Shown: positions 8,035-17,207 of the stretch, one piece after another
How the letters are laid out: every line of letters starts with the position of its first letter
Position numbering within the stretch: position 1 is the first letter of the stretch
DNA from: Fictibacillus sp. FJAT-27399
GTDB lineage: Bacteria; Bacillota; Bacilli; Bacillales; Fictibacillaceae
Reading direction: 5' to 3'
Length of the DNA: 64,000 bases
Assembly (NCBI RefSeq): GCF_001510655.1
Contig: NZ_LMVC01000008.1
Span: 365 to 64,364 of the forward strand
The notes under the pieces: generated by a model
The model's input: only the letters and a program-made list of their open reading frames with translations
Database searches by the model: none
What the model was told of the DNA's origin: nothing
Position numbers and translations under genes: made by a program

Positions 8035-9837
8035 ATGTGCGGAATTGTAGGTTATGTAGGGAATAAGGATGCTAAAGAAATCTTGCTTCGCGGACTGGAA
8101 AAATTAGAGTACCGCGGTTATGACTCAGCAGGTATTGCTGTAGTTGATAATGACGGCGTTCAAGTCTTCAAAGAAAAAGGAAGAATCGCTGTATTGCGTG
8201 ATATCGTTGACTCAGGCGTTGAAACATCAATGGGAATCGGACATACCCGCTGGGCAACACACGGAGCGCCAAGCAAGGTGAACTCTCACCCACACCAAAG
8301 TACTGCAGAGCGATTTACGCTTGTGCATAACGGTGTTATTGAGAACTATGAGAATATTAAAAGAGAATACTTACCGAATGTTGAATTCGTAAGTGATACA
8401 GATACAGAAGTTGTTGTACAGCTTATTGAAAAGTTTGTCAGCGAAGGGGAGAACGTGGAAGAAGCATTCCGCCACGCGCTTTCTGTTATTAAAGGCTCTT
8501 ACGCGATTGCGTTAGTCGATAACCAAGATTCAGACACCATCTATGTTGGTAAAAATAAAAGCCCGCTATTGGTCGGCGTAGGAGAAGGATTTAACGTTGT
8601 AGCAAGTGATGCTATGGCCATGATTTCTCAAACAGACCAATACGTTGAACTGATGGATGAGGAGATCGTTATCGTAACACGTGACTCCTATACCATCAAA
8701 ACACTGGACGGCAAAGAAGTAGCACGTGATCCATACACAGCTGAATTGGATGCAAGTGATATCGAAAAGGGAACGTACCCTCACTATATGCTGAAAGAAA
8801 TTGATGAGCAGCCATTTGTTATGCGTAACATCATCAAGCAGTATCAAAACGAGGAAGGCAATCTTAAGCTTGATGACGATATTCGCAGCGCGATGAAAGG
8901 TGCAGACCGCATTTACATCGTGGCTTGCGGAACAAGCTACAATGCAGGACTTGTAGGTAAACAGCTGATCGAAAACATTGCCAATATCCCTGTAGAGGTT
9001 CATATTGCCAGTGAATTCGTTTATAACATGCCGCTTCTTTCTCAGAAGCCATTGTTCATCTTTATCTCTCAATCAGGAGAGACAGCCGACAGCCGTGCGG
9101 TATTGGTAGAAGTGAAAAAGCTTGGCCATAAAGCGTTGACGATTACTAACGTTCCTGGCTCTACCCTTTCAAGGGAAGCTGACCATACACTTCACCTATA
9201 TGCAGGACCTGAAATCGCAGTAGCATCAACAAAAGCTTATACAGCGCAAATTGCTGTCCTTGCTATTCTTGCCGTTGATTCTGCTCGTGCAAAAGGCATC
9301 GAGCTTGATTTCAATCCGCTTCAAGAGCTTGCGATTGTGGCAAACGCAATGGAAACATTGACAGACCAAAAAGAAACCATGGATCGTGTAGCACAGGAAT
9401 ACCTATCAGTAACACGCAATGCTTTCTTTATCGGCCGTGCGGTTGATTACTTTGTTTGTTTGGAAGGTTCTCTAAAGCTTAAAGAAATCTCTTATATCCA
9501 AGCAGAAGGCTTTGCAGGAGGAGAACTTAAGCATGGTACGATTGCTTTGATTGAAGAAGGAACGCCAGTTATCGCTCTAGCTACACAAGAACACGTGAAC
9601 TTGAGCATCCGCGGAAATGTAAAAGAAGTAGCAGCCCGTGGAGCAGAAACTTGCGTGATCAGTACAGAAGCGACGAAGGACGAAGGCGACCGCATCGTAC
9701 TTCCTGAAGTACATGAGTACCTTACTCCGCTCGTATCTGTTGTACCGCTTCAATTGATTGCTTACTATGCAGCACTTCACCGTGACTGTGATGTTGATAA
9801 GCCGCGTAATCTTGCGAAAAGTGTAACAGTAGAATAA
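8035..9837 (+). CDS. glmS: Glutamine-fructose-6-phosphate aminotransferase (isomerizing)
   Basis: GlmS makes glucosamine-6-phosphate from fructose-6-phosphate and glutamine, the committed step to amino sugars. The 600-residue protein has the class II glutaminase domain starting at the catalytic Cys2 (MCGIVGYVG), with [11 protein letters not shown] near 70. Two SIS sugar-isomerase domains follow (about 285-415 and 455-590), with SQSGETADS near 348 and the C-terminal NLAKSVTVE that carries the active-site lysine. GGGAGGATAT precedes the ATG. Expression is set by the upstream ribozyme, giving direct product feedback. Confidence 0.98.
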   Translation: MCGIVGYVGNKDAKEILLRGLEKLEYRGYDSAGIAVVDNDGVQVFKEKGRIAVLRDIVDSGVETSMGIGHTRWATHGAPSKVNSHPHQSTAERFTLVHNGVIENYENIKREYLPNVEFVSDTDTEVVVQLIEKFVSEGENVEEAFRHALSVIKGSYAIALVDNQDSDTIYVGKNKSPLLVGVGEGFNVVASDAMAMISQTDQYVELMDEEIVIVTRDSYTIKTLDGKEVARDPYTAELDASDIEKGTYPHYMLKEIDEQPFVMRNIIKQYQNEEGNLKLDDDIRSAMKGADRIYIVACGTSYNAGLVGKQLIENIANIPVEVHIASEFVYNMPLLSQKPLFIFISQSGETADSRAVLVEVKKLGHKALTITNVPGSTLSREADHTLHLYAGPEIAVASTKAYTAQIAVLAILAVDSARAKGIELDFNPLQELAIVANAMETLTDQKETMDRVAQEYLSVTRNAFFIGRAVDYFVCLEGSLKLKEISYIQAEGFAGGELKHGTIALIEEGTPVIALATQEHVNLSIRGNVKEVAARGAETCVISTEATKDEGDRIVLPEVHEYLTPLVSVVPLQLIAYYAALHRDCDVDKPRNLAKSVTVE

Positions 9838-9851
9838 GTATTAAGTAAAAG

Positions 9852-9875
9852 CCAGTGGAAATTTACTGGTGTTTT
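9852..9875 (+). terminator. Short hairpin after glmS
   Basis: CCAGT-ggaaattt-ACTGG followed by TGTTTT, 14 nt after the stop codon. It is a modest terminator. Confidence 0.55.
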
Positions 9876-9936
9876 ACGCTAAAATAGCATTTTACTAGAT
9901 AAAGAAGTCCTTTACTGAATAATAAAGTGCTTTTCT

Positions 9937-9966
9937 CCCTTGGAATTTAACTTCCAGGGGTTTTTT
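9937..9966 (+). terminator. Second terminator after glmS
   Basis: CCCTTGGAA-tttaac-TTCCAGGGG followed by six T. This is stronger than the hairpin at 9852. Confidence 0.8.
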
Positions 9967-10155
9967 CATTATGGAGCACTTAGTGAAATATTATATGGAT
10001 ATTTCGCTCTTATAGCATTCCACTATGAAGCAGGCTATGTCCTTGATCAAGTGTTTAGCACAACAAAAAAGTTTGACAAGTATCAGTAAAGAACTCTTTT
10101 ATCTTACAACAGAAATGTCTTTTTAAAACTAAGTTGTACCCTGGCTGTCCAAATC
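9967..10155. other. Intergenic, nothing recognised
   Basis: The gene-free stretch 9838-10678 holds two terminators, then this segment, then a repeat element. I see no convincing coding frame or RNA here. A TTGACA at 10073 lacks a good -10. Confidence 0.5.
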
Positions 10156-10472
10156 AAAAAGGGGCTGTCCAAGAAGTCTGTAAGCTGTTGATTTCCGTTC
10201 CAGGGTGCTCGCTTTCCGCGGGGCGTGCGGTGAGCCTTACCGGCGTGAACGCCTACTTTTTGGGCGCTAGCGCCTGCGGGAGTCTCACCTGTCACGCTAG
10301 TCCCGCAGGACAAGGAAGGCTCCGGCAGCTTTTTATCACACGAAGAAAATGTGAAGTTCATTTTCGAGGAGTCTTGCACCTTCCACTTCAATCAACTTTT
10401 CATTGAAGATTTTCAAGCCAAAAAGGAGCTGCTGAAGGTAAATTTTCGACTTTCAGGACAGCCCCTTTTTTT
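10156..10472 (+). repeat. MITE-like dispersed repeat, copy A
   Basis: A 317-bp element bounded by 15-bp perfect terminal inverted repeats, AAAAAGGGGCTGTCC and GGACAGCCCCTTTTT. The body is GC-rich with internal palindromes such as GGCGCTAGCGCC (as read on the minus strand). It has no credible ORF. A highly similar copy lies inverted at 49883-50218. Short ORFs on either strand here are by-products of the repeat. No transposase is encoded, so mobility would need an enzyme acting in trans. Confidence 0.85.
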
Positions 10473-10678
10473 GTAGTAATTATTTCAAGTTATTTTTACA
10501 TCAACTAAATCAGACAACTTAATCCTATGTACTTATTTGTGGTTATCCACAATTCTCGATTCTTTTTTTTTATAAATGGTGTCTTCAAATTAAACCCGTC
10601 GGTGAAAATTTAAAGTGGCTTACTTAAAATTAATATAAAATAACATCTAAATACATATGAATCGTTCACAATTATCAT
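10473..10678. other. AT-rich intergenic, nothing recognised
   Basis: Low-GC sequence between the repeat and the next minus-strand ORF. No hairpin with T-run, promoter pair or coding frame stands out. Confidence 0.5.
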
Positions 10679-10969
10679 TTAATTAACGAAGTGAACGCTT
10701 CCATCATCCGTAATATAAATAGATTGATGGCTACTTAAATATTTCAGTGCATCTTTCATTATTCCATGCTCTTTTAAATCAGCCTGTCCACGTATGTAAG
10801 TGTGCACATCTAAGATCAGCACATAGGAATAGCATTGCTGGCCATCGATCGGCTCAACATTTGAGAGCTGAAAAGCATCGCCATACTTTTCTTTAAACCA
10901 TAACTTTGCCTGTTCATGAGTCTTAAATGAAGGGATTTTTGCTTCGTCAATTACTCCTGCAGCGTACAC
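10679..10969 (-). CDS. Hypothetical protein, possibly 5'-truncated
   Basis: I do not recognise this 96-residue product. It has no ATG near the front; the first usable codon is GTG at 10969, with AAGGAG about 11 nt upstream. The same frame stays open for about 24 more codons to a TGA (reading HPEAANDYREN near its start), without an initiation codon. The protein is mixed polar with no signal peptide or membrane segment. A shift of one base near 11031 would join it to a frame reading YKGFDQQQF, so it may be the decayed 3' part of a longer gene. No operon partner is seen. Confidence 0.4.
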   Translation of the reverse strand: MYAAGVIDEAKIPSFKTHEQAKLWFKEKYGDAFQLSNVEPIDGQQCYSYVLILDVHTYIRGQADLKEHGIMKDALKYLSSHQSIYITDDGSVHFVN

Positions 10970-11207
10970 TCCTACACCAACTCCTTTATGTAGATTTTCC
11001 CTATAATCATTCGCTGCCTCAGGATGAATTGCTGTTGGTCAAATCCTTTGTAATTTTAACCAGCACCAATATATATAGATATTATTTGATCAGAATAGTG
11101 CTGAGATGTTATTTGAAGGTGTGTTTAAGCTCCGCGAGTTTATAGAACAAGAGGCATAAATAATCACGAAAATGAGCCAAAGGTAATTGTTCCAGGAGGT
11201 GAGTCTA

Positions 11208-11348
11208 ATGAAGAAAAAGGACGAGGACAAGCTACGTAAAGAAATTTTAGATTTTGAAGAAGGCTTTCCAGATGGTATTTATGGATGGCAGCTTTTTTTA
11301 TGTTTTAAACATGACAACAAGTATGGTGACAAAATGCCCTTTTCTTTG
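11208..11348 (+). CDS. Small hypothetical protein, 46 residues
   Basis: A short ORF with a very good ribosome site: AGGAGGTGAG ends 4 nt before the ATG. The product begins MKKKDEDKLRKEILDF, is charged, and contains the aromatic stretch GIYGWQLFLCF. There is no recognised family. It may be a genuine small protein or the surviving front of a longer gene that has lost its frame. The mtlA cre site follows 15 bp later. Confidence 0.45.
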
Positions 11349-11362
11349 AATTGAAAAATGGT

Positions 11363-11376
11363 GTGTAAACGCTTTA
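11363..11376 (+). promoter_or_regulatory. cre site upstream of mtlA
   Basis: TGTAAACGCTTTAT matches the CcpA operator consensus at 12 of 14 positions, 65 bp upstream of the mtlA start. Glucose repression of mannitol uptake is the usual consequence in Bacillus. Confidence 0.7.
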
Positions 11377-11441
11377 TTATTAGAGCATAAGACCTATAGA
11401 TTGTACGAATAGTACCAAATAGGAAAGGGGTTTCGATTGAT

Positions 11442-13259
11442 ATGGCAAGTTCTGAACAGACAAAGACAGGCGCTAAAGTAAAAATACAGCGGTTTGGCAG
11501 CTATTTGAGCGGTATGATCATGCCAAACATAGGGGCGTTCATCGCCTGGGGAATCATCACGGCATTATTCATTCCTACAGGATGGCTTCCAAATGAAGAT
11601 ATGGCAAAACTGGTTAGCCCGATGATCACTTACTTGCTGCCGCTGCTTATCGGATTTTCAGGCGGACGCATCGTTTATGACCTGCGAGGCGGTGTCGTTG
11701 GTGCCACGGCAACGATGGGGGTTATTGTCGGAGCAGACATTCCAATGCTTCTAGGTGCCATGATTATGGGGCCTCTTGGCGGGTATGCCATTAAGAAGTT
11801 TGACAAGATGATTGAAGGAAAAGTGAAATCCGGCTTCGAGATGCTCGTGAATAACTTTTCCGCCGGGATTATTGCCGGAATTTTAACGATCATTGCCTAC
11901 AAAGGAATTGGACCGGTTGTATTAACGTTAAACAAAACGCTTGCTGCAGGAGTACAGGCTATTGTAGACGCACACTTGCTGCCGCTGGCCAGCATCTTTA
12001 TCGAACCAGCAAAAGTGTTATTCTTAAACAATGCCATTAACCATGGGATCTTAAGCCCGCTGGGAATTGAGCAAGCCACCAAAGCAGGAAAATCCATTCT
12101 GTTCTTGTTGGAATCCAATCCGGGACCAGGGCTGGGTGTCCTATTGGCTTACATCCTTTTTGGAAAAGGAATGTCGAAACAATCGGCACCAGGGGCTGCC
12201 ATTATCCATTTCCTTGGCGGGATTCATGAGATCTACTTCCCGTATATTCTGATGAGACCGTTACTTCTTTTAGCGGTAATCGGAGGCGGTGCTTCCGGTG
12301 TATTCACTTTCTTGCTGTTTGACGCAGGATTGGTAGCCGCTCCGTCACCAGGAAGTATCTTTGCTCTTATTGCCATGACACCGAGAGGACACTACCTTGG
12401 GGTCATAGCTGGAGTTCTGGCTGCGGCAGCCGTATCCTTCTTGATTTCTTCTGTCATCTTAAAATCTTCCAAACAAACAGATGAAGATGATTTGACAAAA
12501 GCGACAGAAAAAACATCTGCACTTAAAGGAAAAGAAAGCCGTGCTTCATCACTTGTCCAACCGAAAGAAACGCAAGTGCAACAAACGTCTGGTGGTGCCA
12601 GGCACCACATCGCTGTAGAAAAAAGCCGTGCCGACGTTCAAAAGATTATTTTCGCTTGTGATGCAGGTATGGGTTCAAGTGCAATGGGCGCATCAATCTT
12701 AAAAAACAAAGCACGAAAAGCGGGACTGGATGTATCGGTGTCTAATACATCGATTACGAATATTCCCGCTGATGCAGATATCGTCATTACGCATAAAGAT
12801 TTAACAGACCGGGCGAAAGCAAAACTGCCGAATGCCGAACACATTTCAGTAGAAAATTTCTTGAACAGTCCTAAATATGAAAAACTGCTGAATGAGTTAG
12901 TAGAAAGCAAAGGTACAACAGCACCTGCCGAGCCTAAAGGTATGCCAATCGCAGAAAACGAGTATGAAGACGTTTCGAAAATTATCTTTGCCTGTGATGC
13001 GGGTATGGGTTCGAGTGCAATGGGAGCTTCTATACTCAAAAATAAAGTTCAAAAAGCAGGGCTGGATGTTTCCGTGTCCAATACTTCGATTACCAATCTG
13101 CCCGCTGATGCAGACTTGGTCATCACCCACAAAGATTTAACCGATCGTGCAAAAGCTAAACTACCGGGCGCAAAACATATTTCAGTTGAGAACTTTTTAA
13201 ACTCACCGAAATATGAAGAACTGCTTGAGAAGTTAAAAGCAGCCAAAAGCCTGCACTGA
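11442..13259 (+). CDS. mtlA: Mannitol PTS transporter subunit IICBB
   Basis: The membrane permease takes up mannitol and phosphorylates it to mannitol-1-phosphate. Residues 1-345 form the IIC channel with several membrane helices and the motif GGIHEIYFPY near 270. A Gln/Ser/Lys-rich linker follows. The protein then has two complete IIB domains instead of one, each with the phosphorylated cysteine in FACDAGMGSSAMGAS (Cys406 and Cys518). At 605 residues it is about 125 longer than B. subtilis MtlA. AGGAAAGGGG lies upstream. Phosphate would come from MtlF (15553). The duplication is discussed in the findings. Confidence 0.96.
   Translation: MASSEQTKTGAKVKIQRFGSYLSGMIMPNIGAFIAWGIITALFIPTGWLPNEDMAKLVSPMITYLLPLLIGFSGGRIVYDLRGGVVGATATMGVIVGADIPMLLGAMIMGPLGGYAIKKFDKMIEGKVKSGFEMLVNNFSAGIIAGILTIIAYKGIGPVVLTLNKTLAAGVQAIVDAHLLPLASIFIEPAKVLFLNNAINHGILSPLGIEQATKAGKSILFLLESNPGPGLGVLLAYILFGKGMSKQSAPGAAIIHFLGGIHEIYFPYILMRPLLLLAVIGGGASGVFTFLLFDAGLVAAPSPGSIFALIAMTPRGHYLGVIAGVLAAAAVSFLISSVILKSSKQTDEDDLTKATEKTSALKGKESRASSLVQPKETQVQQTSGGARHHIAVEKSRADVQKIIFACDAGMGSSAMGASILKNKARKAGLDVSVSNTSITNIPADADIVITHKDLTDRAKAKLPNAEHISVENFLNSPKYEKLLNELVESKGTTAPAEPKGMPIAENEYEDVSKIIFACDAGMGSSAMGASILKNKVQKAGLDVSVSNTSITNLPADADLVITHKDLTDRAKAKLPGAKHISVENFLNSPKYEELLEKLKAAKSLH
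12642..13235 (+). repeat. Tandem duplication of the mtlA IIB domain
   Basis: Two copies of an 86-codon unit, 12642-12899 and 12978-13235, are separated by 26 codons. By eye the protein copies differ at roughly ten positions, while the DNA differs at many third positions. The duplication is therefore not recent, or has been held by selection. Confidence 0.9.
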
Positions 13260-13262
13260 TCG

Positions 13263-13293
13263 AAAAGTCCGGTTCCCAGGAATCGGACTTTTT
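13263..13293 (+). terminator. Terminator between mtlA and mtlR
   Basis: AAAGTCCG-gttcccaggaat-CGGACTTTTT directly after the mtlA stop. mtlR-mtlF-mtlD probably depend on read-through or on their own promoter. Confidence 0.85.
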
Positions 13294-13430
13294 CTATACT
13301 TTTTAAATCATGGCAACAATGATGATGACGAAATCGGCTTTTCATTTCGTTGTATTAAGGAACGGCGTGGCTTTATTATTTAATTAAGGGTATGCAAATT
13401 AAATATTGTCATTAACGTGGAGTGAAAAAC

Positions 13431-15551
13431 ATGTATATATCGGCAAGAGAACGACTGATAATTGAAATCTTATTATCTAAAAAAGAAGAGATGACGGTCA
13501 AGGATCTTGCGGATGAAATTGATGTGAGTACCCGGACGATCCACCGTGATCTAAAAGAACTTGAAAATACGCTAAAAGAGTATGAACTGGAGCTGATCAA
13601 AAAATCAGGAGTAGGTATACAGATCATCGGGGACGAACAGAGAATGGAAGAACTGAAGCTGGCGCTGTTTCATTTATCGTATAACGAGTACACGCCTGAA
13701 GAGCGGCAGACCATGATTTTTTGTTCCCTTCTGGAAGCGAAGGAACCGGTTAAGCTTGTCTCACTGGCTCATGATTTAAACGTGACCATCGCTACGATCA
13801 GCAATGATTTAACAAAATTAGAAAGCCGTCTGCTTGAATTTGATCTGACCCTCGTTAGAAAAAGAGGATACGGAGTAGAAATTACAGGGGACGAAAAAGC
13901 AAAAAGAAGAGCGATGAGCCAAATCATTGCGCAAAATCTTAACGAAACTGAATTCTTATCACTCGTAAAAGAAAATATCCAGAAAAAATCTCTTCATACG
14001 GCTGATTCCATTTCTGAGCGGTTATTGGGACTCGTTGAAAAGAACCGGCTATTGACGGTAGAGAAAGCGATCGAAGAAGTGAATGAAGAGCTTCCCTATC
14101 CCATTGCAGACAGTGCCTATATCGGCCTGGTCGTCCATCTGACACTGGCCATCGAACGAATTCTGCAGGGAGAAAACATCAATATGGACGAGGCTTTTCT
14201 GGAGACGTTAAAGACTGCACCGGAATATAAGGCAGCTGAAAAAATTATTGAAAAGCTGAAGAATGTCATTCATGCCGACATACCTGAAGCAGAGGTAGGC
14301 TATATTACGATGCATCTGCAAGGTGCCAAGCTTAGGCAGGACAAAGGATACTTGTTGGAGGAGTCGAGTTTTCAAACGGCTTTAAAAGCGAAAAGCCTGA
14401 TGATGTTTGTCGGTGAAAAGACCGGTATTGAACTTTTAGGGAACGCATCGCTCTTTCAGGGGCTAGTTACGCATTTAAAACCGGCGCTGTACCGGATCAA
14501 GCAAAACATGGGGATCTCTAACCCGCTCATGCCCAAGATTAAAAAAGATTATGAAGATCTCTTTCACATCGTACAGGAAGGGGCCGCAGCTATTTTTCCA
14601 GATTTGCATGTTCCAGATGAGGAAGTGGCCTATCTTGTCATGCATTTTGGTTCCGCTTTGATGAACGGGCGCCATGCTGAACGATTGAAAGCTTTAGTGA
14701 TCTGTTCTACGGGTATTGGGACGTCCAAAATGCTTGCGACTCGACTGAAACGGGAAATACCTGAAATTAAGGAACTGAAAAATGTATCACTCTTTGAATT
14801 GAATAAGATGGACACGGAAGAGTATGATCTTGTCATTTCTACGATACATCTGCCGGATTATCATTCTCCGTATATTGTCCTCAGCCCCATCCCTAACGAG
14901 GAGGAACTGCAGAAGGTTAAGCAATACATCGCAGAGACAGCCGGAGCACATTCAGAAGAGAAGCGTTCTGCTTTGCTCGAAACCAGCACGGGGGAAAAAG
15001 ATCCAAAACAGTTTTTGGAAGGGCTGGAGAGCATCAAGAAGTATACCGATGCCATCGTGGACCTCTTACAAGGATTTAAACTGACCCCTGTCCATGGCCG
15101 GAAAGGCGTTGAGCTCATCCTAAAGGAAGCCTGTGAAGCTCTGGCTGCAGCAGGTGCCCTGCATAGCAGCGAACAGGTTGCTGCTGCACTGTTTGAACGT
15201 GAAAAACTGGGCGGACTTGGGATACCGAATACCGAGCTTGTGCTTTACCATGCACGCAGTGATGAGGTCGTTAAACCTTCCTTTACCATTTATGGGCTGG
15301 AAGATGCCATCAGGGTGCCCGCCATGGATCAGACTGTCATTGAAGCTGACAATATACTGCTTCTGCTTGCGCCCAGCGAGTATTCTAGCCAGGGATTAGA
15401 GGTACTCAGCTTTATCAGTTCCATTATTATTGAAAACGAACAAAGCATTGCGCTGTTCGAATCAAAGGATGAACAGAAACTATCAGCCTATCTGGCGGAA
15501 AAGTTTGATCAGTTTTATAAAGAAAAACTAACAGAATTAAGGAGAGGATAA
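13431..15551 (+). CDS. mtlR: Mannitol operon activator MtlR
   Basis: A 706-residue BglG/DeoR-like, PTS-controlled transcription activator. In order: an N-terminal winged helix and second HTH (about 1-170, including MTVKDLADEIDVSTRTIHRD), two PRD domains with phosphorylatable histidines (about 185-400, including VVHLTLAIERI and ITMHLQGAKL), an EIIB-like domain with Cys in VICSTGIGTSKM near 424, and a C-terminal EIIA-like domain (about 530-690). HPr and MtlF/MtlA phosphorylation set its activity in known relatives. The ATG at 13431 has GGAG upstream; a GTG nine bases earlier is less likely. The order mtlA-mtlR-mtlF-mtlD matches Geobacillus. Confidence 0.94.
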   Translation: MYISARERLIIEILLSKKEEMTVKDLADEIDVSTRTIHRDLKELENTLKEYELELIKKSGVGIQIIGDEQRMEELKLALFHLSYNEYTPEERQTMIFCSLLEAKEPVKLVSLAHDLNVTIATISNDLTKLESRLLEFDLTLVRKRGYGVEITGDEKAKRRAMSQIIAQNLNETEFLSLVKENIQKKSLHTADSISERLLGLVEKNRLLTVEKAIEEVNEELPYPIADSAYIGLVVHLTLAIERILQGENINMDEAFLETLKTAPEYKAAEKIIEKLKNVIHADIPEAEVGYITMHLQGAKLRQDKGYLLEESSFQTALKAKSLMMFVGEKTGIELLGNASLFQGLVTHLKPALYRIKQNMGISNPLMPKIKKDYEDLFHIVQEGAAAIFPDLHVPDEEVAYLVMHFGSALMNGRHAERLKALVICSTGIGTSKMLATRLKREIPEIKELKNVSLFELNKMDTEEYDLVISTIHLPDYHSPYIVLSPIPNEEELQKVKQYIAETAGAHSEEKRSALLETSTGEKDPKQFLEGLESIKKYTDAIVDLLQGFKLTPVHGRKGVELILKEACEALAAAGALHSSEQVAAALFEREKLGGLGIPNTELVLYHARSDEVVKPSFTIYGLEDAIRVPAMDQTVIEADNILLLLAPSEYSSQGLEVLSFISSIIIENEQSIALFESKDEQKLSAYLAEKFDQFYKEKLTELRRG

Positions 15552-15552
15552 T

Positions 15553-15987
15553 ATGTCATCAGTGTTAACGAAAGAAAACATCCTATTAAATGCGGAAGTG
15601 GAGAGCAAGGAAAATGCGATCCGATTAACCGGAAACCTGTTAGTGGAAAATGGATATGTTGAACCGCAATACATTGAAAAAATGCTGGAGAGGGAGCAGC
15701 TGACCTCTACGTATATGGGGAATTTTGTGGCCATCCCGCATGGTACGGAGGATGCAAAGCAAGCGGTCAAGGAGTCAGGGATTGCTATTATCCAAGTGCC
15801 GGGCGGAGTGGAATTTGGACCTGGAAATGAAGTGAAACTGCTGATTGGAATTGCCGGAAAAGGCGACGAGCATTTGGAGATTCTTTCACAAATCGCCATT
15901 GTTTGTTCTGAAGAAGAAAATGTACTGGGGATCGTAAATGCCGGTTCAAAAGAAGAGATTCTAGACTACTTTGAAGGAGTAAACTAA
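15553..15987 (+). CDS. mtlF: Mannitol PTS subunit IIA
   Basis: A 144-residue cytosolic phosphocarrier that passes phosphate from HPr to the IIB domain of MtlA. The active histidine is His63 in AIPHGTEDAK. The fold is the fructose/mannitol EIIA type throughout. The ATG follows AAGGAGAGGATA at the mtlR stop, with a 1-bp gap, so it is translated with mtlR. With two IIB domains in MtlA it would have two acceptor cysteines. Confidence 0.95.
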   Translation: MSSVLTKENILLNAEVESKENAIRLTGNLLVENGYVEPQYIEKMLEREQLTSTYMGNFVAIPHGTEDAKQAVKESGIAIIQVPGGVEFGPGNEVKLLIGIAGKGDEHLEILSQIAIVCSEEENVLGIVNAGSKEEILDYFEGVN

Positions 15988-15988
15988 T

Positions 15989-17155
15989 ATGCTGGCTGTA
16001 CATTTTGGAGCGGGTAACATTGGCAGAGGATTTATTGGCAACTTATTGTTTCAATCAGGCTATCGAACAGTATTTGTAGATGTAAACCAGGAAATCGTAG
16101 ACTTATTGAATGAAAAGAATCAGTATACTGTAGTTCTTGCGGATAAAAGCCAGGAAGAACTTCAGATCAGGAATGTATCAGCGGTTAACAGCGGAACAGA
16201 TCCTGATCAGGTAATTGAGCTCATCGCAAATGCGGACCTGGTAACAGCAGCAGTTGGACCAAACATTCTTCCGTTTATCGCTGGCTCCATTGCTGAAGGA
16301 CTTCGTAAAAGAATAGCAGCAACTAACGCTCCTTTAAATATCATCGCCTGTGAAAACATGATCGGCGGAAGTACACTTTTAAAAGAAAAAGTTTACGAGA
16401 AATTGGAAGAAAGCGAGAAGCAGCTGTTTGATTCCCGCTTTGGATTTCCGGATGCAGCGGTTGATCGCATCGTTCCCAATCAGTCCAATGAAGATAAACT
16501 GATGGTTAAGGTAGAACCTTTCTATGAGTGGGCAGTAGATGAGACGAAAATCATCGGGAGCAGACCTGAAGTCGAAGGAATCACCTATGTAGAGGATTTG
16601 AAACCGTATATTGAGCGAAAGCTGTTCACGGTGAACACTGGACATGCAGCAGCTGCATACATCGGGTATCAAGCTGGCATGCGAACCATTGATGAAGCGA
16701 TGAAAATCAAAGAACTGCAGGAACTGATTCAACAAACGCTGCAGGAAACAGGACGTATGCTCGTCAGCAAATATGCCTTTGACCCTGATGAACATCAGAA
16801 ATATATCAAAAAAATTGTAAATCGTTTTGTGAATCCTTATATCACGGACGAGGTGACGAGAGTTGGACGTTCTCCGATCCGTAAACTTGGACCGGCAGAC
16901 CGTCTTGTGAGCCCAGCCGTTCAATATCTTCAGCTGACTGGAGATGTCCCAGTTTCGTTAACAAGAGTCATTGCTTCAGCTCTTCTCTATGATTATAAAG
17001 AGGATCCAGAAGCAGTCGCTATTCAGGAAGCGATATATGAAAAAGGTATCGAACGAGCTATAGAGCAGTTTACCGGAATTGAAGCAGGGTCCATCCTGTC
17101 TGAAACCGTGCTCAACCACTATCATCAATTAAAATCGGGCATCACAATAAAGTAA
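15989..17155 (+). CDS. mtlD: Mannitol-1-phosphate 5-dehydrogenase
   Basis: This NAD-dependent long-chain dehydrogenase oxidises mannitol-1-phosphate to fructose-6-phosphate, linking the PTS product to glycolysis. The 388-residue protein starts directly with the nucleotide-binding loop HFGAGNIGRGFIG. The catalytic region with NTGHAAAAYIGY lies near 214. The gene follows mtlF by 1 bp and ends the operon at a bidirectional terminator. Confidence 0.97.
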   Translation: MLAVHFGAGNIGRGFIGNLLFQSGYRTVFVDVNQEIVDLLNEKNQYTVVLADKSQEELQIRNVSAVNSGTDPDQVIELIANADLVTAAVGPNILPFIAGSIAEGLRKRIAATNAPLNIIACENMIGGSTLLKEKVYEKLEESEKQLFDSRFGFPDAAVDRIVPNQSNEDKLMVKVEPFYEWAVDETKIIGSRPEVEGITYVEDLKPYIERKLFTVNTGHAAAAYIGYQAGMRTIDEAMKIKELQELIQQTLQETGRMLVSKYAFDPDEHQKYIKKIVNRFVNPYITDEVTRVGRSPIRKLGPADRLVSPAVQYLQLTGDVPVSLTRVIASALLYDYKEDPEAVAIQEAIYEKGIERAIEQFTGIEAGSILSETVLNHYHQLKSGITIK

Positions 17156-17162
17156 AAAGAAC

Positions 17163-17203
17163 AAAAAGCAGTGGATTCCTTTACGGAGATCTCACTGCTT
17201 TTT
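17163..17203. terminator. Bidirectional terminator, mtlD / exporter
   Basis: AAAAAGCAGTG ... CACTGCTTTTT with an 11-bp perfect stem serves both convergent genes. Confidence 0.9.
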
Positions 17204-17207
17204 GATT

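Noticed and set aside
10104-10406. Opposed ORFs of 90-95 codons around 10104-10406, and a similar one at 49960-50187
   Set aside because: They sit in the two copies of the non-coding repeat and share its palindromic GC-rich sequence; neither has a ribosome site.
12642-13235. Assembly duplication in mtlA
   Set aside because: The two IIB copies differ at many synonymous sites, so a simple assembly repeat is unlikely.
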